A stretch of DNA of 64,000 bases. It comes from Molossus alvarezi (taxonomy: Eukaryota > Chordata > Mammalia > Chiroptera > Molossidae). A model generated the notes under the pieces. That model saw only the letters and a program-made list of their open reading frames with translations. It had not been told where the DNA came from and made no database searches. The position numbers were made by a program, and so were the translations under genes. Below are positions 47,878 through 57,812 of the stretch, in pieces. The first letter of the stretch is position 1; the number at the start of each line of letters is the position of its first letter. The stretch lies in NCBI GenBank assembly GCA_037176705.1, contig CM073893.1:18414074-18478073 (forward strand). The letters are read 5' to 3'.

Positions 47878-50070
47878 CCCAGGCCTTAGTCTTAAAGGGC
47901 CTATGCATGGACTTACTTGCTGATAGATTCAACTGCTCTGAGCTTCAGTGCTGGGGTAGTGACTGAAAAAGCACCAAGGACATATAGGAGGAACTGAATT
48001 GTCTGGTTCAGGGTGAGGGCTGGAGGGACAGCTTTGTTTCAGGCAGATGTGCTGACTGAAGACATTGATCCTGATTGAGCCATCCCCCACCCAGCCTACA
48101 GGCTCAGGCTGGCACCAAGTCTGAGTCTCCATCAACCTGGCTGAAACTTTTTGCCCTGCCCTGGTGATTTCCCACCCCAACAACTTGCAAGCCCATCCAA
48201 GCCACTTCCAGTGGATTTTCTATACAAACAGCCTGTCTTGGCTTATGGTTTGGACTTTACTAAATTCTCTCAAAGATTTACAAACCCCAAACAAGCAGCA
48301 TCTGGCTTCAGTGTGCCCTGTACCTCTTGTTAAGTAGCCCCAAGCCCGGCACTAGTGGCAACCAGCCTCAGTTCACAGCTTGGCCTCTCTCAGTCACCTC
48401 CAAGCCCAGCATAAGCAGCAACTATTAGCAGATTACTTTGTAGCTCATAATAAGTGGCCCCAGGAAGGTCACGGGCAATGGCTGACCTTGGACTGCATCT
48501 GACCTACTCCTAAGAGACCCCAAAATGGGCACACTCAGTGGCCAGCTTCAGATCACACCAGAGCACCACCCAATCACCTCCATAAACAACATACCCAAAG
48601 GGTGGATTCAGCAGGCATCATAGCCCTGCTAGAGGGAATCCTGGTTTGTAAGGTCAGCCCCTGCACAACAGCTCCTCCACTGTAGACACGGTCAGTCCTG
48701 AGGGCCAGTCCCTCTCACTGGCAAGCCAATGGCAATCAAGGTTCAACTACAACAGGAGGGTAGAGACACACAACCCACACAGGAAAACACCTGGGGTACC
48801 TGGCTCAGGTGACACTGGTCCCACAAGACACCTACTACATAAGGCCACTCTACCAAGACTAGGAGACAGCTCTACCTAATACACAGAAAAAAAACTGGGA
48901 GGCAACCGAAATGAGGAGACAAAGATACATGTCCCAGATGAAAGAACAGAACTCCAGAAAAAGAACTAAACAAAATGGAGACAAGCAATCTACCAGATGC
49001 AGAGTTCAAAACACTGGTTATAAGGATGCTTAATGAACTTAAGGGGAGAGTAGAGGAAATCGGTGAGAACTTTAACAAAAAGATGTAAAACATGAAAATA
49101 GAGATAGAAAACATAAAAATGAACCAGTCAGAAATGAAGAATACATTAGAAGGAATCAACAGTAGATTAGATGAAGCAGTGGACTGAATCAGCAATTTGA
49201 AAGACAAGGCAGTGCAGAACACCCAATCAGAACAGCAAAAATAAAAAAAGGGTCCAAAGATAGGAGAATAATTTAAGGGGCCTCTGGAACAACATCAAGC
49301 ATACCAACATTTGCATCACAGGAGTACCAGAAAGAGAAGAGAGAACCTATTTGAAGAAATAATGATGGAAAATTTCCTCTAACCTGGCAAAGTAGATACA
49401 CACATAAGTCCAGGAAACCCAGAGAGCTCCAAACAAGATAAACTCAAAGAGGCCCATACCAAGACACATCATAATTAAAATGTCAAAGGTTTAACAGAAA
49501 GAAAGACACTTAAAAGCATCAAGAGAAATGCAGTTAGTGACATACAAGGGAGTACCCATTAGTCTGTCAGCTGATTTCTCAAGAGAAACTTTGCAGGTCA
49601 GAAGGGATTAGCACACAATATTGAAAGTGATGAAAAGCAAGGACCTACAACCAAGATTACTGTTCCTGGCAAAGCTATCATTTAGAATTGACTGACAGAT
49701 AAAGAACTTCTCAGACAAGCTAAAGGAGTTCATCACCACCAAACCAGTATTGCAAGAAATGTTAAAGGGACTTCTTTAAGAAGACAAAGATAAAAAATAT
49801 TAATAATAAAATGGCAACAACTACATACCTATTTACAATTACTTCAAAGGTAAATGGATTAAATTATCCCATCAAAAGACATAGAATATCTGAATGGATA
49901 AGAAAGTAAGACCCATATGTATGCTGCCTACAAGAGACCCACTTCCAATCAAAAGACACACACAGACTGAAGTAAAGGAATGGAAAAAGATACTTCATGA
50001 AAATGGAAACAAAAAAAAGCTGGGGTAGCAACACTTATATGAGACAAAATAGACTTTTAAACAAAGGCTA

Positions 50071-50265
50071 GGCCCTGCCCAGATAATTCAGTTGGCTAGA
50101 GTGTTGTCCTGATATGCCAAGGTTTTGAGTTTGATCCCCAGTTAGGGCACATACAAGATTCAACCAATGGATGCATTAAATAAGTGAAACTATAAATCAA
50201 TGTGTCTCTCTCTTTCTTCATCCCTCTCTCTATCTCTCTCAGAAATCAATCAATAAATTTAAAAA
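50071..50265 (+). mobile_element. tRNA-Ile-type SINE, distinct from VES
   Basis: The head cagttggctagagtgttgtc, ctgatatgccaaggtt and gtttgatccccagttaggg follows a tRNA-Ile layout with a GAT-like anticodon loop. The body is acaagattcaaccaatggat and aaataagtgaaactataaat. TSD TTTTAAACAAAGGCTA at 50055-50070 and 50266-50281. Confidence 0.85.
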
Positions 50266-51473
50266 TTTTAAACAAAGGCTATAACAAGAGACAAAGGAGG
50301 ACCTAGCAATTCCACTTCTTAGTATTTTTCCAAAGAAATCCCCAACACTAATATTAAAATTTATATGAATTTCTATGTTCATTGCAGCATTGTTTACAAT
50401 AGCCAAGATATGGAAGCAACCTAAATGTCCATTGATAAACAAATGGATAAAGAAGTGGTACATATATACATTGGAATATTAATTGGCCATAAAAAAGAGT
50501 GAAGTCTTGGCATCTGCAACAACATGGGTGGACCTAGAGGGTATTATGCTAAGGAAAGTAAGAAAGACAAATGCCATATGATTTGACTAATTTGTGGAAT
50601 CTAAATAACAAATAAATGAACAAGCAAAGCAGAAGCAAACTTATCGATACAGAAAACATTTTGATGGTTGCCAAGTGGGAGGGGTTTGGGGAATGAGTGA
50701 AAAAGAGGACATGAATAAGGTGTGAAAATTGTCAGTTATAAAAACAGTCACAGGGATGTAGAGTACAGTATTAAGAATATAGTCAATATTGTCATAACTA
50801 TGTGTGCTGTCATATGGGTACTAGACTTACTGAGATGATCAGTTTGTAAGTTATATAAATGTCTAATCACTATGTTGTACACCTGAAACTAACATAATAT
50901 TCTATGTTAACTGTAATTGAAAATAAAATATTATGTTAAAATATAAAACCTGAAATAGCCAACAGTATTAGAAAAAACTTATTATGGATTTATAATAAAT
51001 GAAGACAATGTTGTATTGGCACAGAGATAGACAAATGAGAAATAAAACAGAGTAGAGGGCCTAGAAATAAACCTTAGTAAATATGAAACCTGATATTTGA
51101 TAGTGGAAAGATTATAAAAATCAGTGAAGAAAGGGTTAACTATTCAATAAATGGTTCTAAGGTAAAGGATTATCCATAAAGAAAGCTCTATCCTCCATTA
51201 TACTTAGAAATAAATTCTAGGTAAAGATCATATTTGAAAAGCAAAATTTTTTAACTATTAGAAGAGAAAATAGAGGACTGTCATTATGATTTTAGATTGG
51301 GAAGAATTCCTTTAAGAAGAAATAAAAATCATAAAGCATAATGGAAAATATTAATAAATTTGACCACATTAACATTTAAAACTTCTGCTGAAAAAGACAT
51401 CATAAGCAAAGTGAAAAGACAGCATGCAATGTAATACATATAAGTTATAAATCATTAAGAAAAAGTCAGCCCT

Positions 51474-51770
51474 GGCCCATTTTGCACAGCGGTTAGAGCA
51501 TTGGCCTGCGAACTGGGGAGTCCGGGTTCGATTCCTGCTAAGGGCACATACCTCGGTTGCAATTCACCCCTGGCCCTGGTTGGGGTTGTGTGGGTGGCTA
51601 GCAATTGATGTGTATCTCTCACATTGATGTTTCTGTCTCTCTTTTCCTCCCTCCCTACCTCCTGTCTATCTGAAGATAAATGCAAATATAGATATAGATA
51701 TAGATATAGATATAGATATAGATATAGATATAGATATAATCTCCTCAGGTGAGGATAAAAAAGAAAAGAA
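51474..51770 (+). mobile_element. VES SINE with an internal (GATATA)n expansion
   Basis: Head gccctggcccattttgcaca, B-box gggttcgattcc. After tgaagataaatgcaaa the copy carries about 9 GATATA units (51689-51738) and then the tail tcctcaggtgagga. It sits within the old L1. Confidence 0.92.
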
Positions 51771-52329
51771 AAAGACAGACAATTCAGTAGAAAAATGGGC
51801 AAAGGATACAAGTTGATAATACAGATGAGGAAACCTGTAATTATGAAAATGGCCACTAAAATAGCCATGAGATGTCACTTCACATTCCTCATATTGACAA
51901 AAATGCTTAAGTCTGATAATATCAAATTTTGGTAAGGTTGGAGGGCTGTGGGAATTCTCATACACTGTAAGTTGGTCCGACCACTTTGGAGAGCAAGTTA
52001 GCAAAATTAAGAATTGAAAGTCTGCATACCCCTCAACCCTGAAATCTCTTTCTAGTAATTTCTTAGAGACACTCTTGCAAATACGCTTAAAGAATCATGT
52101 ACAAAAGTGTTCATTGCAACATTGTTTAGAATGTTGTAAAATGAGGAAAAAAACATTGATGGGCATCAAAAGGAAACTAGGGAAATAAAAATAGTGACAT
52201 AGTCATATAACTGCATATTTTAATGGGTTAAAATGAATAGAGTTAGATGAATTAGTTATGGATAAACCTCAGAAACTTTGAGTGGGATAAACAAACATTA
52301 AAAGGATATTAATTAAAGTCAGAAAACCT

Positions 52330-52581
52330 AGCCCTGGCCAGTTTGGTTCAGCGGTTAGAGCGTCGGCCTGCAGTCCTGAGAGACCCGGGTTTGGTTCCCG
52401 CTAAGGGCACGTACCTTGGTTGTAGTTTGTCCCCGGCCCTGGTCGGTTGTGCGGGTGGCAGCCACTCGATGTGTTCCTTTCACATCGATGTTTCTCTCTC
52501 TCTCTCTCTGTTCCTCTCTCTCCCTCCCACTCTACCTGAACAAAAAATGGAAAAATGTCCTCAGGTGAGGGAAAAAAAAAA
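52330..52581 (+). mobile_element. VES SINE (hairpin-tail subfamily)
   Basis: TSD AAAGTCAGAAAACCT at 52315-52329 and 52582-52596. Complete, with tail gtcctcaggtgagg. Confidence 0.95.
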
Positions 52582-52658
52582 AAAGTCAGAAAACCTGGAA
52601 AGACAATACCATATGTGGATTCATATATATGCAGTTATAGTTTAAGATGTGCAGAGGT

Positions 52659-52876
52659 GCCCGGCTGGTGTGGCTCAGTGGATTGAGCGTCATCCAATGG
52701 ACTAAGAGGTCCCGGTTTGATTCCTGGTCAGGGCACATGCCTCGGTTGCAGGCCCAATCCCCAGTAGGGGGCGTGCAGGAGGCAGCCCATTGATGTCTCT
52801 CTCACATTGATGTTTCTCTCTCTCTACCTTCCTCTCTCTAGAAAAATAAAAAAATAACCTGCAGGGGAGGGTTAGG
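52659..52876 (+). mobile_element. VES SINE with a variant hairpin tail
   Basis: Head gcccggctggtgtggctcag, body gcgtgcaggaggcagcccat, tail aacctgcaggggagggtt at 52856-52873, whose arms still pair. Confidence 0.87.
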
Positions 52877-53191
52877 GAAGAAAATGGTATTGTGAAGAAG
52901 TGTCCAATAGCCTTTAATTGTATCTGTAATATTTTATTTTTAAAAATCTTAATTATTCCAGTGCTCTTCTCTGTTAGAATTATTTAATAAAAAAAATATG
53001 CACAAATTTGATTAAACAAAAATAGACTGCTATAGGACTGGAAAATGCTTATTTAATATAAAATGATATACCTTCTTAAGACCCTTTTGCCTGAAAGGCT
53101 GTGTGTCATGTCATTCAGCTTCCATGGAATTTTAATATCTCATCCTAGAAGAGACAAGCTTTATATAATTGTGTTTAAAAATGCACTATTA

Positions 53192-53454
53192 GCTCTGGCC
53201 AGTTTGGCTCAGCATGAGAGTGCCGGCCCGTGGACTGGACAGTCCTGGGTTCGGTTTCTGCTAAGGGCAAGAAGTACCTTGGTTGCAATTTGTCCTTGGC
53301 CCCAGTTGGGGTCGTGTGGGTGGTGACCACTCGATGTGTCTCTTTCACATCAATGTTTCTCTCTCTTTCTTCCTCTCTCTCTCCCTCCTGCTCTATCTGA
53401 AGATAAATGCAAAAATGTCTTCGGGTAATGTCCTCGGGTGAAGATTAAAAAAAA
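53192..53454 (+). mobile_element. VES SINE, first of a tandem pair
   Basis: gctctggccagtttggctca head (a few bases missing after ctcagc), tail with a partly duplicated stem-loop at 53418-53444. It is preceded by aaaaatgcactatta (53177-53191), which recurs after it. Confidence 0.92.
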
Positions 53455-53469
53455 AAAAATGCACCATTA

Positions 53470-53632
53470 GCCCTGGTTGGTTTGGTTCAGTGGCTAGAGT
53501 GTCGGCCCGCAGACCAAAGAGTCACGGGTTCAATTCCAGTCAAGGGCACATACCTCGATTGTGGTTTGGTCCTCTGCCCTGGTCAGGCTCATGCGGGATG
53601 CAACCAATCAACGTGTCTCTCTTACCTCAGTG

Positions 53633-53668
<36 letters not shown>

Positions 53669-53750
53669 CCTTTCTCCTCCTGCTCCTCCTCCTCCCTCCC
53701 ACTCTATCTGAAAATAAATAGAAAAATGTCCTCGGGTGAGGATTTTTTTT
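53470..53750 (+). mobile_element. VES SINE, second of a tandem pair
   Basis: gccctggttggtttggttca head, a (TC)n tract then ctcctcctcc, tail gtcctcgggtgaggat. It is flanked by aaaaatgcaccatta (53455-53469) and aaaatgcactatta (53751-53764). Confidence 0.93.
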
Positions 53751-53764
53751 AAAATGCACTATTA

Positions 53765-55556
53765 TAGAAGGATTCAGTGGGTGGCCAAATAGAAATAACC
53801 TACTTCCATCTTTTGAGATCAGAATTTAGATCATCTAATGATTGGACAGTCAGTACCTTTAAAAATAGTTGACTGCTTGTTTACTTGAATGTGTTTATAA
53901 ACTGGTCCTACCCTGTATCCCAACTATATTCCTTCCACTGAAGTGTGAATTGTTTACTTGCCAAAAATAATATTTTGTTATTTAGAAAAAGTAACAGCTA
54001 AGTCTTAGAGTTTTTACAGTTCTTTATTAATAGTTTTCTTCCCAAAGCACCTTCCATAAGGTACAGAAAATGTGAAACACATTGCTAAAAATGTCTTTGT
54101 CAGATTATTAGTGTCACATTTTCATTAGCTTGCTGATAAGCTCAAGGACTGGAATGAGTTACCATTCACGTGCTTTCTCCTGTTGACAGCAGGGTGGTGT
54201 GGGAAAGAACTAAATGGAAGTTAGGAGGCCTGGGTCTTTGTTTTGGCTCAATTGGCAGCAGCGGCTTTGGGCAAATTCATTTGGATCCATTTCCTCACTT
54301 ATAAAAGGAGTTACATTGAAGTGTAAAGCCTAGGTCTAAGATACTAGGTTCAGGTGATTTTGTCTCTGTCATCCTGGCTCTCCCGAGCTCTGCCCATTAT
54401 GAATGTAGGAATCAACTATGAGCTGATCTTCTTCCTTTCCCTTCTCTGTCAACCTCCTGAATGGCAAAGGACATGTTGCCATTTCCCACCAAACCATGTA
54501 GGGGTGTGGGTGGTCTGTACCATTCTGCTCACCTCTCAGAGCTGCTGGAACTTGGGATGACTGACGCAAAAACTGGTCTTAAGTGTATTATTCTGTCACT
54601 CACATCCTAGCCATTGGCCATAACAGCCATCTCGATGAAAACAAGAAGCTCTACCCTAGCTTATTCCAAAATTCAAAGGCCAGCTTGATGATTCACCTTT
54701 AAAAAGTATACAGAAAAAGAAACATCCTACTTGAGAATATTTCCATGTGTTCTCACCGAAAAGAATACAGAACTACACATGAATTTGGTGAAATATTAAC
54801 CATAAATTACCCACTTCCTTAAGAACCCATCTTTTCAAGCAGACTGATTGTCACAGTCACAGTGCACCAAGTCTAAGTCTGCTGATGGGGAAGCCGTTGA
54901 GACCATGTGGATTTAGGAATCAGCTATGAGCTGATTGAATAATAATACTTTTTCTAAAAATGTTAACAGTACATTGAAAAAGTGTTTATATCAACTGATG
55001 TTTCATCAACTACTTTTAAATAGTGTCAGAATATTCTAATATTGCATTGCTCATATTTGTATTCATTTGTGAAGGTAACTCTTTAAAATAAAAAGGTCTT
55101 ATTTTACACTTGCACAGAATGGCCTTTTGTTTTGAGTAACTTCTGTGTAACTATAACAAGAGCCCCAGTTTGAAATCCATGTACTCTCCAGGCTTCTAGC
55201 ATGCATCACGGACAGGAAGGTTGGCAAAGTAGAAGGCTAGTCCTCCAATATTGGGTCTACCACAAATCTCTTGTGGCAAAATAGAGCTTGAATAAAATGA
55301 ATGAATATGTGAGTGAAATAAGCACTTTTTTGTTTTTTATTGTCAAAAACACTTGGGCTTACAATACAGTGCAAAATATTCTTAGTTTTCTGAGCTAAAA
55401 ATATTTGAATTATGGTCATGATATTTGCCTTTCTCCAAAAATCACATTTCTGAGATGTTGTATAAATTAAGGGATCCAAACAATAAGACTGCATTCTAAA
55501 AAGAAAAGTCACAAGTAGTTTCATTTTGGGGAGGGTTCAAAATAGCATTTTTAAAA
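53765..55556. other. Intron with one MIR (54215-54345)
   Basis: MIR on +: gaggcctgggtctttg, ctttgggcaaattcatttgg, cctcacttataaaagg. The remainder is unique and free of VES and L1 for about 1.8 kb. Confidence 0.6.
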
Positions 55557-55567
55557 AAATGGGTACA

Positions 55568-55661
55568 GCCCTGGTCAGTTTGGCTAAGCAGTTGAGCGTC
55601 GACCTGCGGACCAGAGAGTCCCAGGTTCGGTTCCCGCTAGGGGCACCGTACCACAGAAAAA

Positions 55662-55708
<47 letters not shown>
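55568..55708 (+). mobile_element. VES SINE head with an expanded (TC)n tract
   Basis: gccctggtcagtttggctaa through ggttcggttcccgctagggg, then the body is cut short (accgtaccacagaaaaaata) and a (TC)n run of about 44 bp follows. The left outer flank aaatgggtacag (55557-55568) recurs at 56276-56287, after two further VES copies. Confidence 0.82.
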
Positions 55709-55710
<2 letters not shown>

Positions 55711-55848
55711 TCTGGCTGGTTTGGCTCAGCAGTTAGAGTGTTGGCCTGTGGACCAAAGAATCTTGGTTTCTATTCCAGTCAAGGGCACATACCTCGGTTG
55801 CAGTTCCATCCCCAGTCCTGGTCAGGTAGTATGGGAGGCAACCAGTCG

Positions 55849-55898
<50 letters not shown>

Positions 55899-56006
55899 CT
55901 CTCTCTCTCTCTCTCTCTCCCCCCCCTCTCTCTCTCTCCCTCCCCTCCTCCTCCTCTTTCTTCCCTCCCTCCCACTCTATCTGAAGATAAATGAGGAAAA
56001 AATATC
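55709..56006 (+). mobile_element. VES SINE with very long CT tract, interrupted in its tail
   Basis: gctctggctggtttggctca head; pyrimidine tract 55849-55970. Its tail stops at aaatatcct where the next VES begins. A remnant of the tail stem (ccctcagagga) appears only after that copy, at about 56255. Confidence 0.85.
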
Positions 56007-56250
56007 CTGCCCAGCAGGTGTGGCTCAGTGGTTAAGCATCAATCCATGCACCAAGAGGTTGCCAGTTTGATTCCCAGTCAGGGCACATGGCCAGGTTGTG
56101 GGCCCAGTCCCCAGTGGGGGACGTGCAGGAGGCAGCCAATCGATGTTTTCTCTCAACAATGTTTCTATATCTCTATCCCTTTCCCTTCCTCTTTCTCTCT
56201 CCCTAAAAAAAAAAAAAATCAATAAAGCAAAAAAATTAAAAAAGGAAAAA
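56007..56250 (+). mobile_element. VES SINE (caataa-tail subfamily) inserted into another VES tail
   Basis: gcccagcaggtgtggctcag head, body acgtgcaggaggcagccaat, tail aaatcaataaag and A-rich DNA. Confidence 0.87.
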
Positions 56251-56287
56251 AAAAACCCTCAGAGGAATGGAAAATAAATGGGTACAG

Positions 56288-57635
56288 CACAGAGAACCAA
56301 GAAACTCTCTATATTGAACATATATTCAAAAGATTTGGTTTCCCATACATTGGTTTAGAAGTGTATTCCTTATTAAATGGTTTATCTCAAACCTTGATCG
56401 GGGCCCTCTAGTGTCCCAGTTGCCCCTAAGGAGTCATGCAGTGTTGGTTCAAATCAGCAACTACCTTTAGAGGCAGCAGAGTTCAGAAGCCATAAAAAAT
56501 AAGGAAAAATTTTAAACTTGAAAACAAATTTAACATTTTTAGGTCTGTTGTACAGTGTATGGATGGAATGGAGTTGATCCAATGATGCCTGTCTGCAGAT
56601 TCCAATACATTTTATATTTATTTCAATTTGGTACAGAGTAGCTTAGTTTGCCTAATATATTTAATCTTTTTAAAAAGAAAGACTGTTATGAGTTATTTAT
56701 GTAGTTACCACAAATGCCAGACAATTTCTAGCTAAAACTTCACAGCAACTCCCTTGTAAACAAATATAATCAGAGGAGCCACACATTTGGCTCCAGTATG
56801 TGATTTCCTAACATACTCATACATCAGGCATTTTGTGTAACATTGTAAATGAGCCTGATGGCGAAACACTCAGCATTTTGAAGAGTGAGAAGCCCAGAGT
56901 ATGAGAGAGCCCTGAGAGCTGTAGAGCAGTCGATACCTTTATGGGTATTCTGGCTACATAATCATATGTGTAACATCTAAAGAGGAGGTATGTCCATTGC
57001 AAAATACTGTACCAATCAATATTACAGTTTTGAGTGATTGTGTCCTATTATAGTTGTTGCTGCCTTTTATTGTGTAGCTAAGTTATTAGTCCAGGATCAT
57101 GGTTTCAACCAGGAGTACATATAAGAATCTTTGTGGAACTTTATAAAAATAAATACAGAATGCCATCTCCAGCTCAGATCTACTGAGGTGGAATCTCTGG
57201 GAGGAGGGGCCTGGTCGTTGTAAACAATAAAGCTCCACATACACAAGGAAATTAGTGACCTCCAGGGAGGGAAGGTGAAGGGAAGACTTTTCCCCTTTGC
57301 CCTTTTTGAATTTTCAGCCAGATGAGTAATTAAATATTAAGTAGATTAAATATACTGCATATACAATGTTAAATATATTATGTATATTGAGTATATTATA
57401 TTCAGTATAATATATTTAATTACAATTTAAAATATATAATTATATATAATTTAAAATATATTTTTATATAGTGTATAGAAAATGGATACGAATGGGAATT
57501 ACTTATTTTCCTTAAGGAGGAAGTAGGATCCAGACTTTCTACATTGTACTAACATAAGTACCACATGAACAAGTGGGATCCAGGTTGTCCCTGAGGTACG
57601 TTCCTTGTCTCTGTATTTGTTTCTCTATGTTTCAG
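56288..57635. other. Intron before the last exon, AT-rich tract at 57330-57480
   Basis: Unique intron. 57330-57480 is almost pure A/T (tatatt-rich). A polypyrimidine stretch (cttgtctctgtatttgtttc) precedes the acceptor at 57635. Confidence 0.6.
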
Positions 57636-57812
57636 GTGTTTGTGGCCAGTCCTCATAAAACACAGCCTATTGTGGAGATTCTGTTAAAAAACCAGCCCAA
57701 ACTCATTGAGTTTCTGAGCAGCTTCCAGAAAGAAAGGACGGACGATGAGCAGTTCACTGATGAGAAGAACTACTTGATTAAACAGATTCGAGACTTGAAG
57801 ACGGCCCCCTGA
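57636..57812 (+). CDS. CAB39L: CAB39L last coding exon, about residues 280-337, with stop
   Basis: Acceptor tttcag precedes GTG TTT GTG GCC. The exon reads [20 protein letters not shown], then [20 protein letters not shown], then [18 protein letters not shown] and TGA at 57810-57812. [11 protein letters not shown] and the KERTDDEQF segment fit CAB39L, and the short end after RDLK separates it from CAB39. An open frame continues upstream to 57573 but is intron. The exon continues into the 3'UTR without a further splice signal that I could see. Confidence 0.96.
   Translation: MFVASPHKTQPIVEILLKNQPKLIEFLSSFQKERTDDEQFTDEKNYLIKQIRDLKTAP

Larger units (their letters stand above)
47196..50941 (+). 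mobile_element. L1 with internal ORF2 deletion, nested in an older L1
   Basis: 5'UTR from about 47196 (tcaagatgggtgagtagg) resembles the HAL1-like element's 5' end. ORF1 is at 48910-49780 (MKEQ-like start through the C-terminal domain, broken). The ORF2 start is present (atgaaaatggaaacaaaaaa to gctggggtagcaacacttat at about 50000-50040), and then the sequence jumps to the ORF2 end and 3'UTR (about 50282-50941). Contains one VES and one tRNA-Ile-type SINE. No clear TSD. Confidence 0.75.
46960..52314 (+). mobile_element. Old L1 ORF2, split by a younger L1 and by VES copies
   Basis: 46960-47195 is sense ORF2 (cattcaaaatcccaacagga, gcgaattctaagatttgc, gaagagcaatagcctaggat). It resumes at about 50942 (tgttgtattggcacagagat, aatttgaccacattaac) and continues to about 52314 (gatgtcacttcacattcc, cagaaactttgagtgggat). 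All frames are broken. Confidence 0.75.

Noticed and set aside
57573..57635. Upstream extension of the last CAB39L reading frame
   Set aside because: Contains the pyrimidine tract and acceptor; the intron boundary at 57635/57636 keeps the MO25 alignment exact.
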